A program made the position numbers and the translations under genes. The notes beneath the pieces were generated by a model. That model had not been told where the DNA came from. It was given only the letters and a program-made list of their open reading frames with translations, and searched no databases. This document shows, piece by piece, positions 18,775-26,663 of a DNA stretch of 64,000 bases. Numbering within the stretch: the stretch's first letter is position 1; the number at the start of each line of letters is the position of its first letter. This DNA is from Micromonospora wenchangensis (GTDB taxonomy: Bacteria; Actinomycetota; Actinomycetes; Mycobacteriales; Micromonosporaceae), in assembly GCF_002210435.1 (NCBI RefSeq), contig NZ_MZMV01000031.1:1-64000 (forward strand). The letters run 5' to 3'.

Positions 18775-19644
18775 ATGAATCGACCGGTGGTGGTGGGGGT
18801 GGACGGATCGCCGGCCAGCCTGGCCGCCGCGGAGCAGGCCGCCCACGCGGCGGTGCTGCGCGGCGTACCCCTGCACCTGGTGCACGGCTACCTGCACCCG
18901 CTCGGGTACGGCGTCCCGCTGAACCCGTACGACCTGGGGGTGCCCGCGCCGTCGCAGGAGGCGCAGCGGATGTTGGAGCGGACCGCCGCCGAGCTGGCCG
19001 ACAGGTGGTCGGGGCTGACCGTGCAGGCGCGGCAGGTCGCCGGTGGGGCCGGCGCGACCCTGGTCGAGGAGTCCCGCCGGGCCGGCCTGGTGGTGGTGGG
19101 CAGCCGGGGCCTGGGCGGGTTCGCCGGGTTGCTGCTCGGCTCGGTCGGCGCGCAGGTCGCCGCGCACGCGCACTGCCCGGTGCTGGTGGTGCGCCCGGAG
19201 ACCCCCGCGGGTAGCCCGGACGGGCCGGTGCTGGTGGGCGTGGACGGCTCGCCGGCCGCCGGAATGGCCGCCGACCAGGCCGCCGCCGAGGCCGTCCGGC
19301 GGGGGGTCCCGCTGGTGCTGGTGCACGTCGGCCCCACCCCGCCGGATCGGGACGGGGCCGACGCGGAGCAGGCCGAGGCCGGGTACCGGGCGCACGCGGT
19401 GCGGCTGCTCGCCGAGGCGTCCGCCGCGGTGCGCGCCGACCACCCGGACGTGGTGCTGCGGGAGCATCCGGTCCGGGCGGTCGGGGTGGCGCAGGGCCTG
19501 GTCGAGGCGAGCGCGACGGCGTCGGTGCTGGCCGTCGGCACCCGGGGGCGGGGTGGTTTCACCGGCCTGCTGCTGGGTTCGGTCAGCCAGGCGGTGGTGC
19601 AGCACGCCCACTGCCCGGTGCTGGTGGCCCACCCGTACCGGTGA
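18775..19644 (+). CDS. Tandem-domain universal stress protein (second)
   Basis: 289 residues, two UspA domains with VGSRGLGGFAGLLLGS and VGTRGRGGFTGLLLGS as ATP-binding signatures. Closely related in layout to the gene before it, so the two are likely tandem duplicates. The ATG at 18775 follows GGGAGG. In the 110-nt gap I find only a poor match to the island box (GGGTCACCTGCCGG near 18690), so this gene may depend on read-through from upstream. Confidence 0.93.
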   Translation: MNRPVVVGVDGSPASLAAAEQAAHAAVLRGVPLHLVHGYLHPLGYGVPLNPYDLGVPAPSQEAQRMLERTAAELADRWSGLTVQARQVAGGAGATLVEESRRAGLVVVGSRGLGGFAGLLLGSVGAQVAAHAHCPVLVVRPETPAGSPDGPVLVGVDGSPAAGMAADQAAAEAVRRGVPLVLVHVGPTPPDRDGADAEQAEAGYRAHAVRLLAEASAAVRADHPDVVLREHPVRAVGVAQGLVEASATASVLAVGTRGRGGFTGLLLGSVSQAVVQHAHCPVLVAHPYR

Positions 19645-19647
19645 GGC

Positions 19648-20271
19648 TCAGTCCTCCCGACCGCCGAGGAGCTGCGCGAAGTCGGTGGTGAGGGCGAACG
19701 GGTCGGCCGGGCCGGCAGCCGGCGGACGCCTGTCGACCTGGTCGGCCAGTTCCCGGCCGGCCCGCTGGATGCGGGCCCTCAGCGCCCCCTCGGCGGTGCC
19801 ACCGGACCAGTCCTCCGGCGCGGCGAACACCGACGTCGGCAGCACCACCGCCCGCAGGTAGCCGAACATCGGCCGGACGGCGTGTTCCAGGGCCAGCGAG
19901 TGCCGGGCGGTGCCGCCGGTCGCGCCGATCAGCACCGGCCGGTCGACAAGCGCCTGGGCGTCCACCACGTCGAAGAAGGACTTGAACAGCCCGTTGTACG
20001 ACGCGTTGAAGATCGGCGTGACGGCGACGACGCCGTCGGCTCCGGTGACTGCGTCAAGGGCGGCCCGCAGCTCGGTCGACGGGAAGCCGGTGAGCAGGTT
20101 GTTCACCACGTCGTGGGCGTGGTCGCGCAGCTCCACCACCCGCAGCTCCACCTCGTCGCCGCGCCGGACCAGCTCGTCGCGGGCGGCCGCGGCGAGCTGG
20201 TCGGCGAGCAGCCGGGTGGACGACGGTTGGCTCAGTCCCGCCGACACCACGGCCAGGGTGCGGCGGGTCAT
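19648..20271 (-). CDS. NADPH-dependent FMN reductase, LLM-partner type (CE1759-like)
   Basis: 207 residues with a flavodoxin-like fold (TLAVVSAGLSQPSSTRLLAD for the FMN phosphate loop; FNASYNGLFKSFFD; GATGGTARHSLALE). This form is known as the partner of luciferase-like monooxygenases and would supply reduced FMN. It overlaps the monooxygenase gene by 4 nt (ATGA at 20268-20271) and is translated after it. It is convergent with the second stress gene, 3 nt apart. Confidence 0.9.
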   Translation of the reverse strand: MTRRTLAVVSAGLSQPSSTRLLADQLAAAARDELVRRGDEVELRVVELRDHAHDVVNNLLTGFPSTELRAALDAVTGADGVVAVTPIFNASYNGLFKSFFDVVDAQALVDRPVLIGATGGTARHSLALEHAVRPMFGYLRAVVLPTSVFAAPEDWSGGTAEGALRARIQRAGRELADQVDRRPPAAGPADPFALTTDFAQLLGGRED

Positions 20272-21413
20272 CGCCGACCCTCCGCCCCGGCCCCGGCCAG
20301 GTCACCCGCGTCGGCCGCCCCGGTGGCCGCCCGGTCGGCGGCGTCGCGGGCGGCGACCAGCGACGCGTGGGTGGGCGCGACCGGCACGTGCGCCGGGCGC
20401 AGCGCGTCGAACTCCTTGCGCAGCACGGGTACGACCTCCTCGCCGAGCAGGTCGAGCTGCTCCAGCACCGTCTTCAGGGGCAGCCCCGCGTGGTCGAGCA
20501 GGAACAACTGCCGCTGGTAGTCGCCGACGTACTCGCGGAAGCCGAGGGTACGGTCGATGACCTGCTGCGGGCTGCCCACGGTCAGCGGGGTCTCCCGGGT
20601 GAACTCCTCAAGCGACGGCCCGTGCCCGTAGACCGGCGCGTTGTCGAAGTACGGCCGGAACTCGCGTACCGCGTCCTGCGAGTTGCGCCGCATGAACACC
20701 TGGCCGCCGAGCCCGACGATGGCCTGCTCGGGCGAGCCGTGGCCGTAGTGGGCGAAGCGCTGCCGGTAGAGGCCGACCATCCGCTGGGTGTGCTCCTTGG
20801 GCCAGAAGATGTGGTTGGCGAAGAAGCCGTCACCGTAGTAGGCGGCCTGCTCGGCGATCTCGGGGCTGCGGATCGAGCCGTGCCAGACGAACGGCGGCAC
20901 GCCCTCGAGCGGGCGCGGGGTCGACGTGAACGACTGCAACGGGGTGCGGAACTTGCCCTGCCAGTCGACGACGTCCTCACGCCACAGCCGGTGCAGCAGC
21001 TCGTAGTTCTCCACGGCCAGCCGGATGCCGTTGCGGATGTCCTGCCCGAACCACGGGTAGACCGGCCCGGTGTTGCCGCGCCCCATCATCAGGTCCACCC
21101 GGCCGTCGGCCAGGTGCTGGAGCATGGCGTAGTCCTCCGCGATCTTCACCGGGTCGTTGGTGGTGATCAGCGTGGTCGAGGTGGACAGCAGCAGCCGCTC
21201 GGTGCGGGCCGCGATGTGCCCCAGCATGGTGGTGGGCGAGGAGGGGACGAACGGGCGGTTGTGGTGCTCACCCGTGGCGAAGACGTCGAGACCGACCTCC
21301 TCGGCCTTGAGGGCGATCGCCACCATCGCCTTGATCCGCTCGTGCTCGGTCGGCTCCCGTCCGGTGGTCGGGTCGACCGTGACATCGCCGACGGTGAAGA
21401 CTCCGAACTGCAT
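20268..21413 (-). CDS. Luciferase-like FMN-dependent monooxygenase (CE1758-like)
   Basis: 381 residues with a TIM-barrel LLM fold. Typical segments are FATGEHHNRPFVPSSPTTML near the start, LMMGRGNTGPVYPWFGQD in the middle, and PLTVGSPQQVIDRTLGFREY. Paired with the FMN reductase just downstream, which would feed reduced flavin. The substrate is unknown; detoxification of a reactive organic compound is a reasonable guess. ATG 21413 has GAGGAG at good spacing. The last about 40 residues are Ala-rich. A palindromic operator candidate lies about 60 nt upstream. Confidence 0.92.
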   Translation of the reverse strand: MQFGVFTVGDVTVDPTTGREPTEHERIKAMVAIALKAEEVGLDVFATGEHHNRPFVPSSPTTMLGHIAARTERLLLSTSTTLITTNDPVKIAEDYAMLQHLADGRVDLMMGRGNTGPVYPWFGQDIRNGIRLAVENYELLHRLWREDVVDWQGKFRTPLQSFTSTPRPLEGVPPFVWHGSIRSPEIAEQAAYYGDGFFANHIFWPKEHTQRMVGLYRQRFAHYGHGSPEQAIVGLGGQVFMRRNSQDAVREFRPYFDNAPVYGHGPSLEEFTRETPLTVGSPQQVIDRTLGFREYVGDYQRQLFLLDHAGLPLKTVLEQLDLLGEEVVPVLRKEFDALRPAHVPVAPTHASLVAARDAADRAATGAADAGDLAGAGAEGRR

Positions 21414-21474
21414 GACCAGCTCCTCGCGTCTGAGATGCCGGGACCGTTCGTGGTACCCGGACGTCGCGCACAAC

Positions 21475-21494
21475 ATAGTTGCAGCGTCAACTAT
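21475..21494. promoter_or_regulatory. Palindromic operator before the monooxygenase operon
   Basis: Perfect 7-6-7 inverted repeat ATAGTTG-cagcgt-CAACTAT. On the minus strand it contains TTGACG, a -35-like hexamer. The form is typical of sites bound by dimeric winged-helix repressors such as MarR-type proteins. No such regulator is encoded next to it. The assignment to a regulator family is inference. Confidence 0.6.
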
Positions 21495-21526
21495 TCCGGC
21501 GGCGACCATCCGCGGGGTGGCCCCGG

Positions 21527-21925
21527 TCACCCCGCGGGCGGCCGCTCCCCCTGCGGGTGCGTACCCGGGTCGGGCTGGTCCGATGCGCCCGACCACGGAC
21601 CGGCGGGGGCCGGCGGAGTGTCGCCGGCGGAACCGGTGGCCGGCGGCGCGGCATCGGGCGGGCCGCCGGTCGGCGACGGGTCGCCGGGTGGCGTGGGGTG
21701 CGACGGCGCGGCGGGCGGGCCGTACCCGGCCGGGCCGCTCGTTCCATACCCGGCCGGGCCGGACGGGGGCCGGGCCGGGACCGGAGGCGGCCCGGGTGGG
21801 GTCGGCCGGCGCCGGGCCATCTGCACCGCCACCACGACCACCGCGGCCAGCACCAGCATCGCCAGCAGCGGAATGACCACGCAGGCCAGCCGACCGACCA
21901 GCACTCCGGCGTCGTGTGAGTCCAT
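21527..21925 (-). CDS. Single-pass membrane protein with Pro/Gly-rich tail
   Basis: 132 residues, family not recognised. One hydrophobic helix (about residues 8-33, VLVGRLACVVIPLLAMLVLA) is followed by RRRP and a long Pro/Gly/Ala-rich tail with a repeat (GPAGYGTSGPAGYGPP). It should be anchored with the tail probably in the cytoplasm. ATG 21925 follows CTGGAGG. The low-complexity tail makes annotation by similarity unreliable. Confidence 0.6.
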   Translation of the reverse strand: MDSHDAGVLVGRLACVVIPLLAMLVLAAVVVVAVQMARRRPTPPGPPPVPARPPSGPAGYGTSGPAGYGPPAAPSHPTPPGDPSPTGGPPDAAPPATGSAGDTPPAPAGPWSGASDQPDPGTHPQGERPPAG

Positions 21926-22102
21926 CCGGGCCACCTCCAGGGTCAAGATTGCCGCGAATGCTAACCAATTTCGCCAGGACCGGGCGTCCCCCTTTCTGCG
22001 ACGACGGAAGAACTGCGGCACGCCGTCAGCGGGTCGGCGACGCACGGCGATGTCCGCCGGGCTCGTAGGATGAGCACGGTCCGGCGTTCTGGGAGGGTGG
22101 AA

Positions 22103-22315
22103 ATGGTGAGAACGTTCACGGCCGCTGTCCATCAGGAAGACGACTGGTATGTCGCCCGCTGCCTGGAACTGGACGTGGCGAGCCAGGGCGAGTCGGTCGA
22201 CGAGGCACTGGTCAATCTACGGGAGGCCGTCGAGGCGTACCTTGAGGAGGTCGCGCAGCCCACCATCGAGGCGACCCCTCTGGTCACCTCCTTCCAGGTC
22301 GGCAAAGCCGCGTGA
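22103..22315 (+). CDS. hicB: HicB-type antitoxin
   Basis: 70 residues with the HicB partial RNase-H fold (FTAAVHQEDDWYVARCLELD, then SQGESVDEALVNLREAVEAY). It would bind and neutralise HicA. ATG 22103 has GGGAGGGTGG before it; the ATG at 22070 is less likely. It overlaps hicA by 4 nt. Here the antitoxin gene comes first, the reverse of the classical hicAB order, and it has no added DNA-binding domain. Confidence 0.88.
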   Translation: MVRTFTAAVHQEDDWYVARCLELDVASQGESVDEALVNLREAVEAYLEEVAQPTIEATPLVTSFQVGKAA

Positions 22316-22536
22316 GTCCGGCGCTGGCCGATCTGCCGCTCCGCAAGGTCATCGCCGGACTCGCAAAGGCCGGGTTCGATCACGTCCGAACTCGGGGCAG
22401 CCACGCCGTGTACCGCGACTCCGCAGGAAACGTGGTGGTGGTTCCGAACCACAGCACGATCAAGCGGGGCACCCTCGCGTCCATCCTCCGTCAGGCGGGA
22501 TTGACGGCAGCGGAGTTCGAGCAGGTGATCAACTAG
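22312..22536 (+). CDS. hicA: HicA-type mRNA interferase toxin
   Basis: 74 residues with a double-stranded-RNA-binding-like fold. The active-site segment GSHAVYRDSAGNVVVVPNH holds the conserved Gly-Ser-His (His about residue 31). It also has the usual ending (KRGTLASILRQAGLTAAEF). HicA cleaves mRNA and arrests growth when free of HicB. The GTG start overlaps the hicB stop. The pair looks intact. Confidence 0.88.
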   Translation: MSPALADLPLRKVIAGLAKAGFDHVRTRGSHAVYRDSAGNVVVVPNHSTIKRGTLASILRQAGLTAAEFEQVIN

Positions 22537-22617
22537 CCCTCCGCCCGGACTCGGGCGAGGTTCGCCAGGACCGGCATCCCCCTCCCCTCGCTGGGATTTC
22601 CCGCCCGGATCTGCCGG

Positions 22618-23241
22618 TCAGGTGCGGCGTCGGGGCACGTGCCGGCGGTAGGGGCTGACCGTCGGGTCGCCGGTGACCCAGAACCGCCAGGGCACGTCGT
22701 GGGCGGCGGCCACCCCGACCCGGGGGCCAGCGGAGACCTCCGTGCCGGCGACCGCGCGGGTCGGCGGGCTCAGCAGCAGGGGGCCGCTCCCGTCGAGCAC
22801 GCAGGTGCCGTTCGCCGCCGCGGTGACGCCGAGCGCGACGGCCAGCCGGGCCGGCCCCCGGGCCAGGTCGCGGTCGGCGACGTCGCCCCGGCGGGCGCGG
22901 GCGGCCGGCAGCCCGTCGACCACCTCACCGGCGCGCAGCAGGACGGCCGCCGCCTCACCGTCGCGGCCGCAGACGATGTTGAGACACCAGTGCATGCCGA
23001 ACACGAAGTACGTGTAAGCATGCCCGGCCGGGCCGAACATCACCCTGGTCCGGGGGGTGGGCCCCCGGTGGGCGTGCGACGCCGGGTCCTCGCCGGTGCC
23101 CGCGTACGCCTCTACCTCGGTCAGCCTGATCCGGACGCCGCCGGCGGCCAGTTCCCAGCCGAGCAGGGTGCGTGCCGTCTCGGCGACCTCGGCGGCGGGG
23201 GCGTGCAGCCACGGGTAGTCCACCGGTCCAGGTAACGCCAC
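22618..23241 (-). CDS. DNA-3-methyladenine glycosylase (AAG/MPG family)
   Basis: Base-excision repair enzyme that removes alkylated purines. 207 residues from GTG 23241. Family signatures include LTEVEAYAGTGEDPASHAHRG (the EAY glutamate activates water), GHAYTYFVFGMHWCLNIV and LARGPARLAVALGV. ATG 23280 in the same frame would add 13 residues, but then the start would overlap the promoter of the divergent gene; I prefer GTG. A glycosylase gene near tyrS is common in actinobacteria. Confidence 0.9.
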   Translation of the reverse strand: MALPGPVDYPWLHAPAAEVAETARTLLGWELAAGGVRIRLTEVEAYAGTGEDPASHAHRGPTPRTRVMFGPAGHAYTYFVFGMHWCLNIVCGRDGEAAAVLLRAGEVVDGLPAARARRGDVADRDLARGPARLAVALGVTAAANGTCVLDGSGPLLLSPPTRAVAGTEVSAGPRVGVAAAHDVPWRFWVTGDPTVSPYRRHVPRRRT

Positions 23242-23282
23242 CCGGCGAAGATGGGCAAACCGACGGGAGCGCTTGAACATCT

Positions 23283-23293
23283 CGTTGACAACG
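23283..23293. promoter_or_regulatory. Palindrome over a -35 element, CGTTGACAACG
   Basis: Perfect 5-1-5 palindrome with TTGACA (23285-23290) in its centre, 27 nt before the ATG of the divergent small HTH protein. It could be an operator or autoregulatory site. The -10 is weak (TGGGAT at 23308-23313, 17-nt spacer). Confidence 0.4.
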
Positions 23294-23319
23294 TTTCGTT
23301 CATGGGTTGGGATGGGGTG

Positions 23320-23727
23320 ATGAGTGACGCCTTCACCGCACCCGATGCGAGCCGCGCCCGGGCCGAACGGACCTACGCCGCACTGCACCGGCTCAGCGAG
23401 CGGCACGCCGACACCGACGCCCGACGCCGCCGGCACACCAACCCGCACCTCGCCGACCCGTGGGAAGCGGTGTGCGTGGTCACCGCGCTCGCCGCCGGCG
23501 GGATCGTGCCGGACACCGACGAGGAATCCGTCGACGGGGCCGACCTGATGGCCGCGCTGACCCTGCTGCCGCACCTGCGGGCCGAACTCGACGTGCTGGA
23601 GGCGGGCCTGCTGGCGACGGCACGGGCCCGGGGACTGACCTGGCAGGCGATCGGCCACGGCCTCGGCCTGGGCAGCGCGCAGGCCGCCCGGCAGCGCTAC
23701 GAACGCCTGGCCACCCGCACCGCCTGA
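23320..23727 (+). CDS. Small HTH-like protein of unknown function
   Basis: 135 residues. The C-terminal third looks like a helix-turn-helix (LTWQAIGHGLGLGSAQAARQRYERL), similar to small actinobacterial DNA-binding proteins. The front part is helical and rich in Asp, Ala and Arg. ATG 23320 is chosen; a longer frame opens at 23251 but crosses the promoter. It is divergent from the glycosylase gene. It may regulate itself through the CGTTGACAACG palindrome; that is inference. Confidence 0.65.
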   Translation: MSDAFTAPDASRARAERTYAALHRLSERHADTDARRRRHTNPHLADPWEAVCVVTALAAGGIVPDTDEESVDGADLMAALTLLPHLRAELDVLEAGLLATARARGLTWQAIGHGLGLGSAQAARQRYERLATRTA

Positions 23728-24114
23728 CACCCGCCACGACGACGCCCACCGACCCACTACTCAACGTGGTTCGCCGGCTGCCGCCAGTTCTCCCCCTGCG
23801 ACGCTTTGCTCTGCTGACCTCGACGCGACAGACACTCGGAGTCACGGCTACTGTTCCGAGCTGCCGCCTCAGCTCGAGCGACATCCGCAGGTCAAGCGGG
23901 TGGCGTGGAAAGGGCAGCAGAGCAAAGGACACGAAGGGATGTGGGTGTCCGAGGAGAAGAGGTCACTCACCGTGGCTACGGAGCCCTGATCACCTACCGT
24001 GATCGCCTTCCCTCCGCCACCGGCGACGCGGCGACAACGGCCAGGTCGGTCGACCGGCCGGAGGGGGCCGGTTCGGGGAGACTGGGCCGACCACCACCGC
24101 ACCGGGAGGACACC
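23728..24114. other. Gene-free stretch with a long inverted repeat
   Basis: No gene is supported in these 387 bases. The main content is the structured inverted repeat at 23804-23927, listed separately. GGGAGGA at 24103-24109 is the ribosome-binding site for the next gene. The frame open from 23905 is not used because of this ribosome-binding site and because the family N-terminus starts at 24115. Confidence 0.5.
23804..23927. repeat. 124-bp element bounded by 17-bp inverted repeats
   Basis: Arms 23804-23820 (CTTTGCTCTGCTGACCT) and 23911-23927 (AGGGCAGCAGAGCAAAG) pair with one mismatch. The 90-nt interior has smaller hairpins (CTCGGA/TCCGAG; GAGCTG/CAGCTC). It has the form of a miniature mobile element or a structured RNA. 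I see no target-site duplication. Confidence 0.5.
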
Positions 24115-24465
24115 ATGACCCGCGAGGAGATGTTGGCGTACTGCCTCGGCAAGCCGGGGGCCTGGCTGGATCGGCCCTGGGAGGGCGACGAGGTGGTGAA
24201 GGTGGGCAGCCGGATCTTCGCGTTCCTCGGCGCACCCGACGGCACCGCCCGGGTCGGGGTGAAGTGCGGCCCGAGCCGCGAGGTCGCCGACGAGTGGCTG
24301 CACCGGTTCCCCGACGACGCCCGACCGATGCCGTACGTCGGCCGCTCCGGCTGGAACGCGCTCGACCTGGGTGGCGCCATCCCCGACGACGAACTGGTCG
24401 AGGCGGTCGACGGCTCGTACGAGGCGGTGGTGGCGAAGCTGCCCCGCCGCGAACGCCCCGCGTGA
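24115..24465 (+). CDS. MmcQ/YjbR family protein
   Basis: 116 residues, the full family length. N-terminal MTREEMLAYCLGKPGAWLDRP and the late RSGWNALDLGG segment are typical of MmcQ/YjbR proteins, which have a CyaY-like fold and are thought to bind DNA. The biochemical role is not established. ATG 24115 is preceded by GGGAGGA. It is convergent with argH across 135 nt of GC-rich hairpin-forming sequence. Confidence 0.87.
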   Translation: MTREEMLAYCLGKPGAWLDRPWEGDEVVKVGSRIFAFLGAPDGTARVGVKCGPSREVADEWLHRFPDDARPMPYVGRSGWNALDLGGAIPDDELVEAVDGSYEAVVAKLPRRERPA

Positions 24466-24600
24466 CTGCGGCGCGGCGGCCCACCCGCCCCGCCTGACCG
24501 GCGACCAGCCGCGCGGCCGGTCGCGACGCGGACCGGCCGGACCGCGCCCGGTCGCCCGCGCCCCGGACCACGGGACGACGGACGACCGGCACGGGTCGGC

Positions 24601-26079
24601 TCAGCGGGGGACGACCACCTCTGCGGCCCACTCCCGCCAGCCGGTGAGCTGGTCGGACGCGGCGGCGAGCTGGTCGGCGACCGGGCCGGGGCCGGTGGAG
24701 CCGGGGGTGATCCGGGCGGCCAACGCCGACCGGACCGACAGCACGTCACGCACCGACGGGTCGAGGTGTTCGCTGACCGCCGCCAGGTCGGCGTCGGAGA
24801 CCTCGTCGAGGGCGCAGTCCCGGGCGACGCAGAGCGCCACCAGCTTGCCGGTGATCTCGTGCGCGTCACGGAACGGCACGTTGCGCCGCACCAGCCAGTC
24901 GGCGACCTCGGTGGCCAGCGAGAAGCCCACCGGCGCGGCGGCGACCAGGCGGTCCACCCGGACGGTCATCGTGGAGATCATCCCGGCCAGCGCCGGCAGC
25001 AGCAGCTCCAGGGTGTCGACCGCGTCGAACGCGGGCTCCTTGTCCTCCTGCATGTCCCGGTCGTAGGTCATCGGCAGGCCCTTGAGCATCGTCAGCACGC
25101 TCATCAGCCCGCCGACCAGCCGGCCGGACTTGCCCCGGGCCAGCTCGGCGATGTCCGCGTTCTTCTTCTGCGGCATGATCGACGACCCGGTGGCGAACGC
25201 GTCGTCCAGCTCCACCCAGCCGAACTCGTGCGACGTCCAGAGCACCACCTCCTCGCCGAGGCGGGACAGGTGCACCCCGACCAGCGCGGTGACGAAGAGG
25301 AACTCGGCGACGAAGTCCCGGTCGGCGACCGCGTCCATCGAGTTGGCGAACGACGTCCGGAAGCCCAGCTCCTTGGAGACCGCCACCGGGTCCAACGGCA
25401 GGCCCGAGCCGGCCAGCGCGCCCGCCCCGAGCGGGCTGACCGCCGTCCGGTGGTCCCAGTCGCGCAGCCGCTCCAGGTCGCGCAGCAGCGGCTGGACGTG
25501 GGCCAGCAGCCAGTGCCCGAAGGTGACCGGCTGGGCGTGCTGGAGGTGGGTCATCCCCGGCGCCGCCGTGTCGACGTGCCGTTCCGCCTGCTCCACCAGG
25601 GCCTCGGCCAGCTCGACCAGCCGGGCGGCCACCCCCCGGGCGTGGTCGCGCAGGTAGAGCCGCAGGTCGGTGGCGACCTGGTCGTTGCGGGACCGGCCGG
25701 CGCGCAGCTTGCCACCGAGGCTGCCCAGCCGCTCCAGCAGACCCCGCTCCAACGCGGTGTGCACGTCCTCGTCGTCGATCGTCGGGCGGAACTGCCCGGA
25801 CGCGCAGGCCGCCTCCAGGTCGTCCAGCGCGGCCAGGATCCTCCCCAGCTCGTCGGGGTCGAGCAGTCCCGCGCCGGCCAGCACCCGGGCGTGCGCCCGG
25901 GAACCCGCGATGTCGTACGGGGCGAGACGCCAGTCGAACTGGACGCTCACCGACAGCCGCGCCAGGGCCTCGGCGGGGCCACCGGCGAACCGGCCACCCC
26001 ACAGGCTCGTCCGGTTCGTCGCGGCGCTGTTCTCGGTCAGGCTCTTGTCGTCCACGCCGCTCATTCTGGCAGTGCTCAC
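24601..26079 (-). CDS. argH: Argininosuccinate lyase
   Basis: Last step of arginine synthesis: argininosuccinate to arginine and fumarate. 492 residues from GTG 26079, or 487 from ATG 26064. GTG has GGGGAG six bases upstream, so I prefer it. The fumarase-superfamily signature GSSIMPQKKNADIAELARGK is intact, as are TSLWGGRF near the N-terminus and GMTHLQHAQPVTFG. It is the distal gene of the arg cluster, 74 nt after argR. argG, often placed before argH, is not in this window. Confidence 0.97.
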   Translation of the reverse strand: MSTARMSGVDDKSLTENSAATNRTSLWGGRFAGGPAEALARLSVSVQFDWRLAPYDIAGSRAHARVLAGAGLLDPDELGRILAALDDLEAACASGQFRPTIDDEDVHTALERGLLERLGSLGGKLRAGRSRNDQVATDLRLYLRDHARGVAARLVELAEALVEQAERHVDTAAPGMTHLQHAQPVTFGHWLLAHVQPLLRDLERLRDWDHRTAVSPLGAGALAGSGLPLDPVAVSKELGFRTSFANSMDAVADRDFVAEFLFVTALVGVHLSRLGEEVVLWTSHEFGWVELDDAFATGSSIMPQKKNADIAELARGKSGRLVGGLMSVLTMLKGLPMTYDRDMQEDKEPAFDAVDTLELLLPALAGMISTMTVRVDRLVAAAPVGFSLATEVADWLVRRNVPFRDAHEITGKLVALCVARDCALDEVSDADLAAVSEHLDPSVRDVLSVRSALAARITPGSTGPGPVADQLAAASDQLTGWREWAAEVVVPR

Positions 26080-26153
26080 CTTTCGCTCCCCGACGGTGGG
26101 GTACGCCCCCGCTGCCGGTCCGTCCGTCGTCCGTGAACCCGCGACCCGGTCGG

Positions 26154-26663
26154 TCACGGGGTGTTCGTCTCGCCGCCGTCGTCGCGGCGGGCCCACCCGG
26201 CGAGCTTCTCACCGAGCGCGGCCCCGCCGTCGGCCTCGCGGGCCACCACCAGGATGGTGTCGTCACCGGCGATGGTGCCGACCACCTCGGTCAGGCCCGC
26301 CCGGTCCACCGCGCTGGCCAGGTAGTGGGCCGCGCCCGGCGGGGTACGCAGCACCGCGATGTTGCCGCTGGAGTCGACCCCGTTGAGCAGTTCCCGCAGC
26401 AACCGGATCAGCCGGGCGGGGGCCGCCTCGGCGTCGCGCAGCGGCCGGTGGCCGTCCTCGGGGATCAGGTAACCGGCCCGCCCGTCGCCGCCCCGGGCCT
26501 TCACCGCACCCAACTCCTCCAGGTCCCGGGAGAGGGTGGCCTGGGTGACCTGCACCCCGTCGGCGGCCAGCAGGTCGGCCAGCTCGGTCTGGGAACGGAT
26601 CGCCCTGGCCCGGATCAACTCGACGATGCGGGCGTGCCGGGCGGCGCGGGTCGGGGCGGTCAT
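26154..26663 (-). CDS. argR: Arginine repressor
   Basis: Hexameric repressor and sensor of arginine. 169 residues. The N-terminal winged helix (RHARIVELIRARAIRSQTEL, then VTQATLSRDLEELGAVK) binds ARG boxes; the C-terminal domain (GNIAVLRTPPGAAHYLASAV, then GTIAGDDTILVV) binds arginine and oligomerises. ATG 26663 overlaps the argF stop by 4 nt. The repressor is thus made from the operon it controls, and ARG-box candidates lie upstream of argC. Confidence 0.96.
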   Translation of the reverse strand: MTAPTRAARHARIVELIRARAIRSQTELADLLAADGVQVTQATLSRDLEELGAVKARGGDGRAGYLIPEDGHRPLRDAEAAPARLIRLLRELLNGVDSSGNIAVLRTPPGAAHYLASAVDRAGLTEVVGTIAGDDTILVVAREADGGAALGEKLAGWARRDDGGETNTP

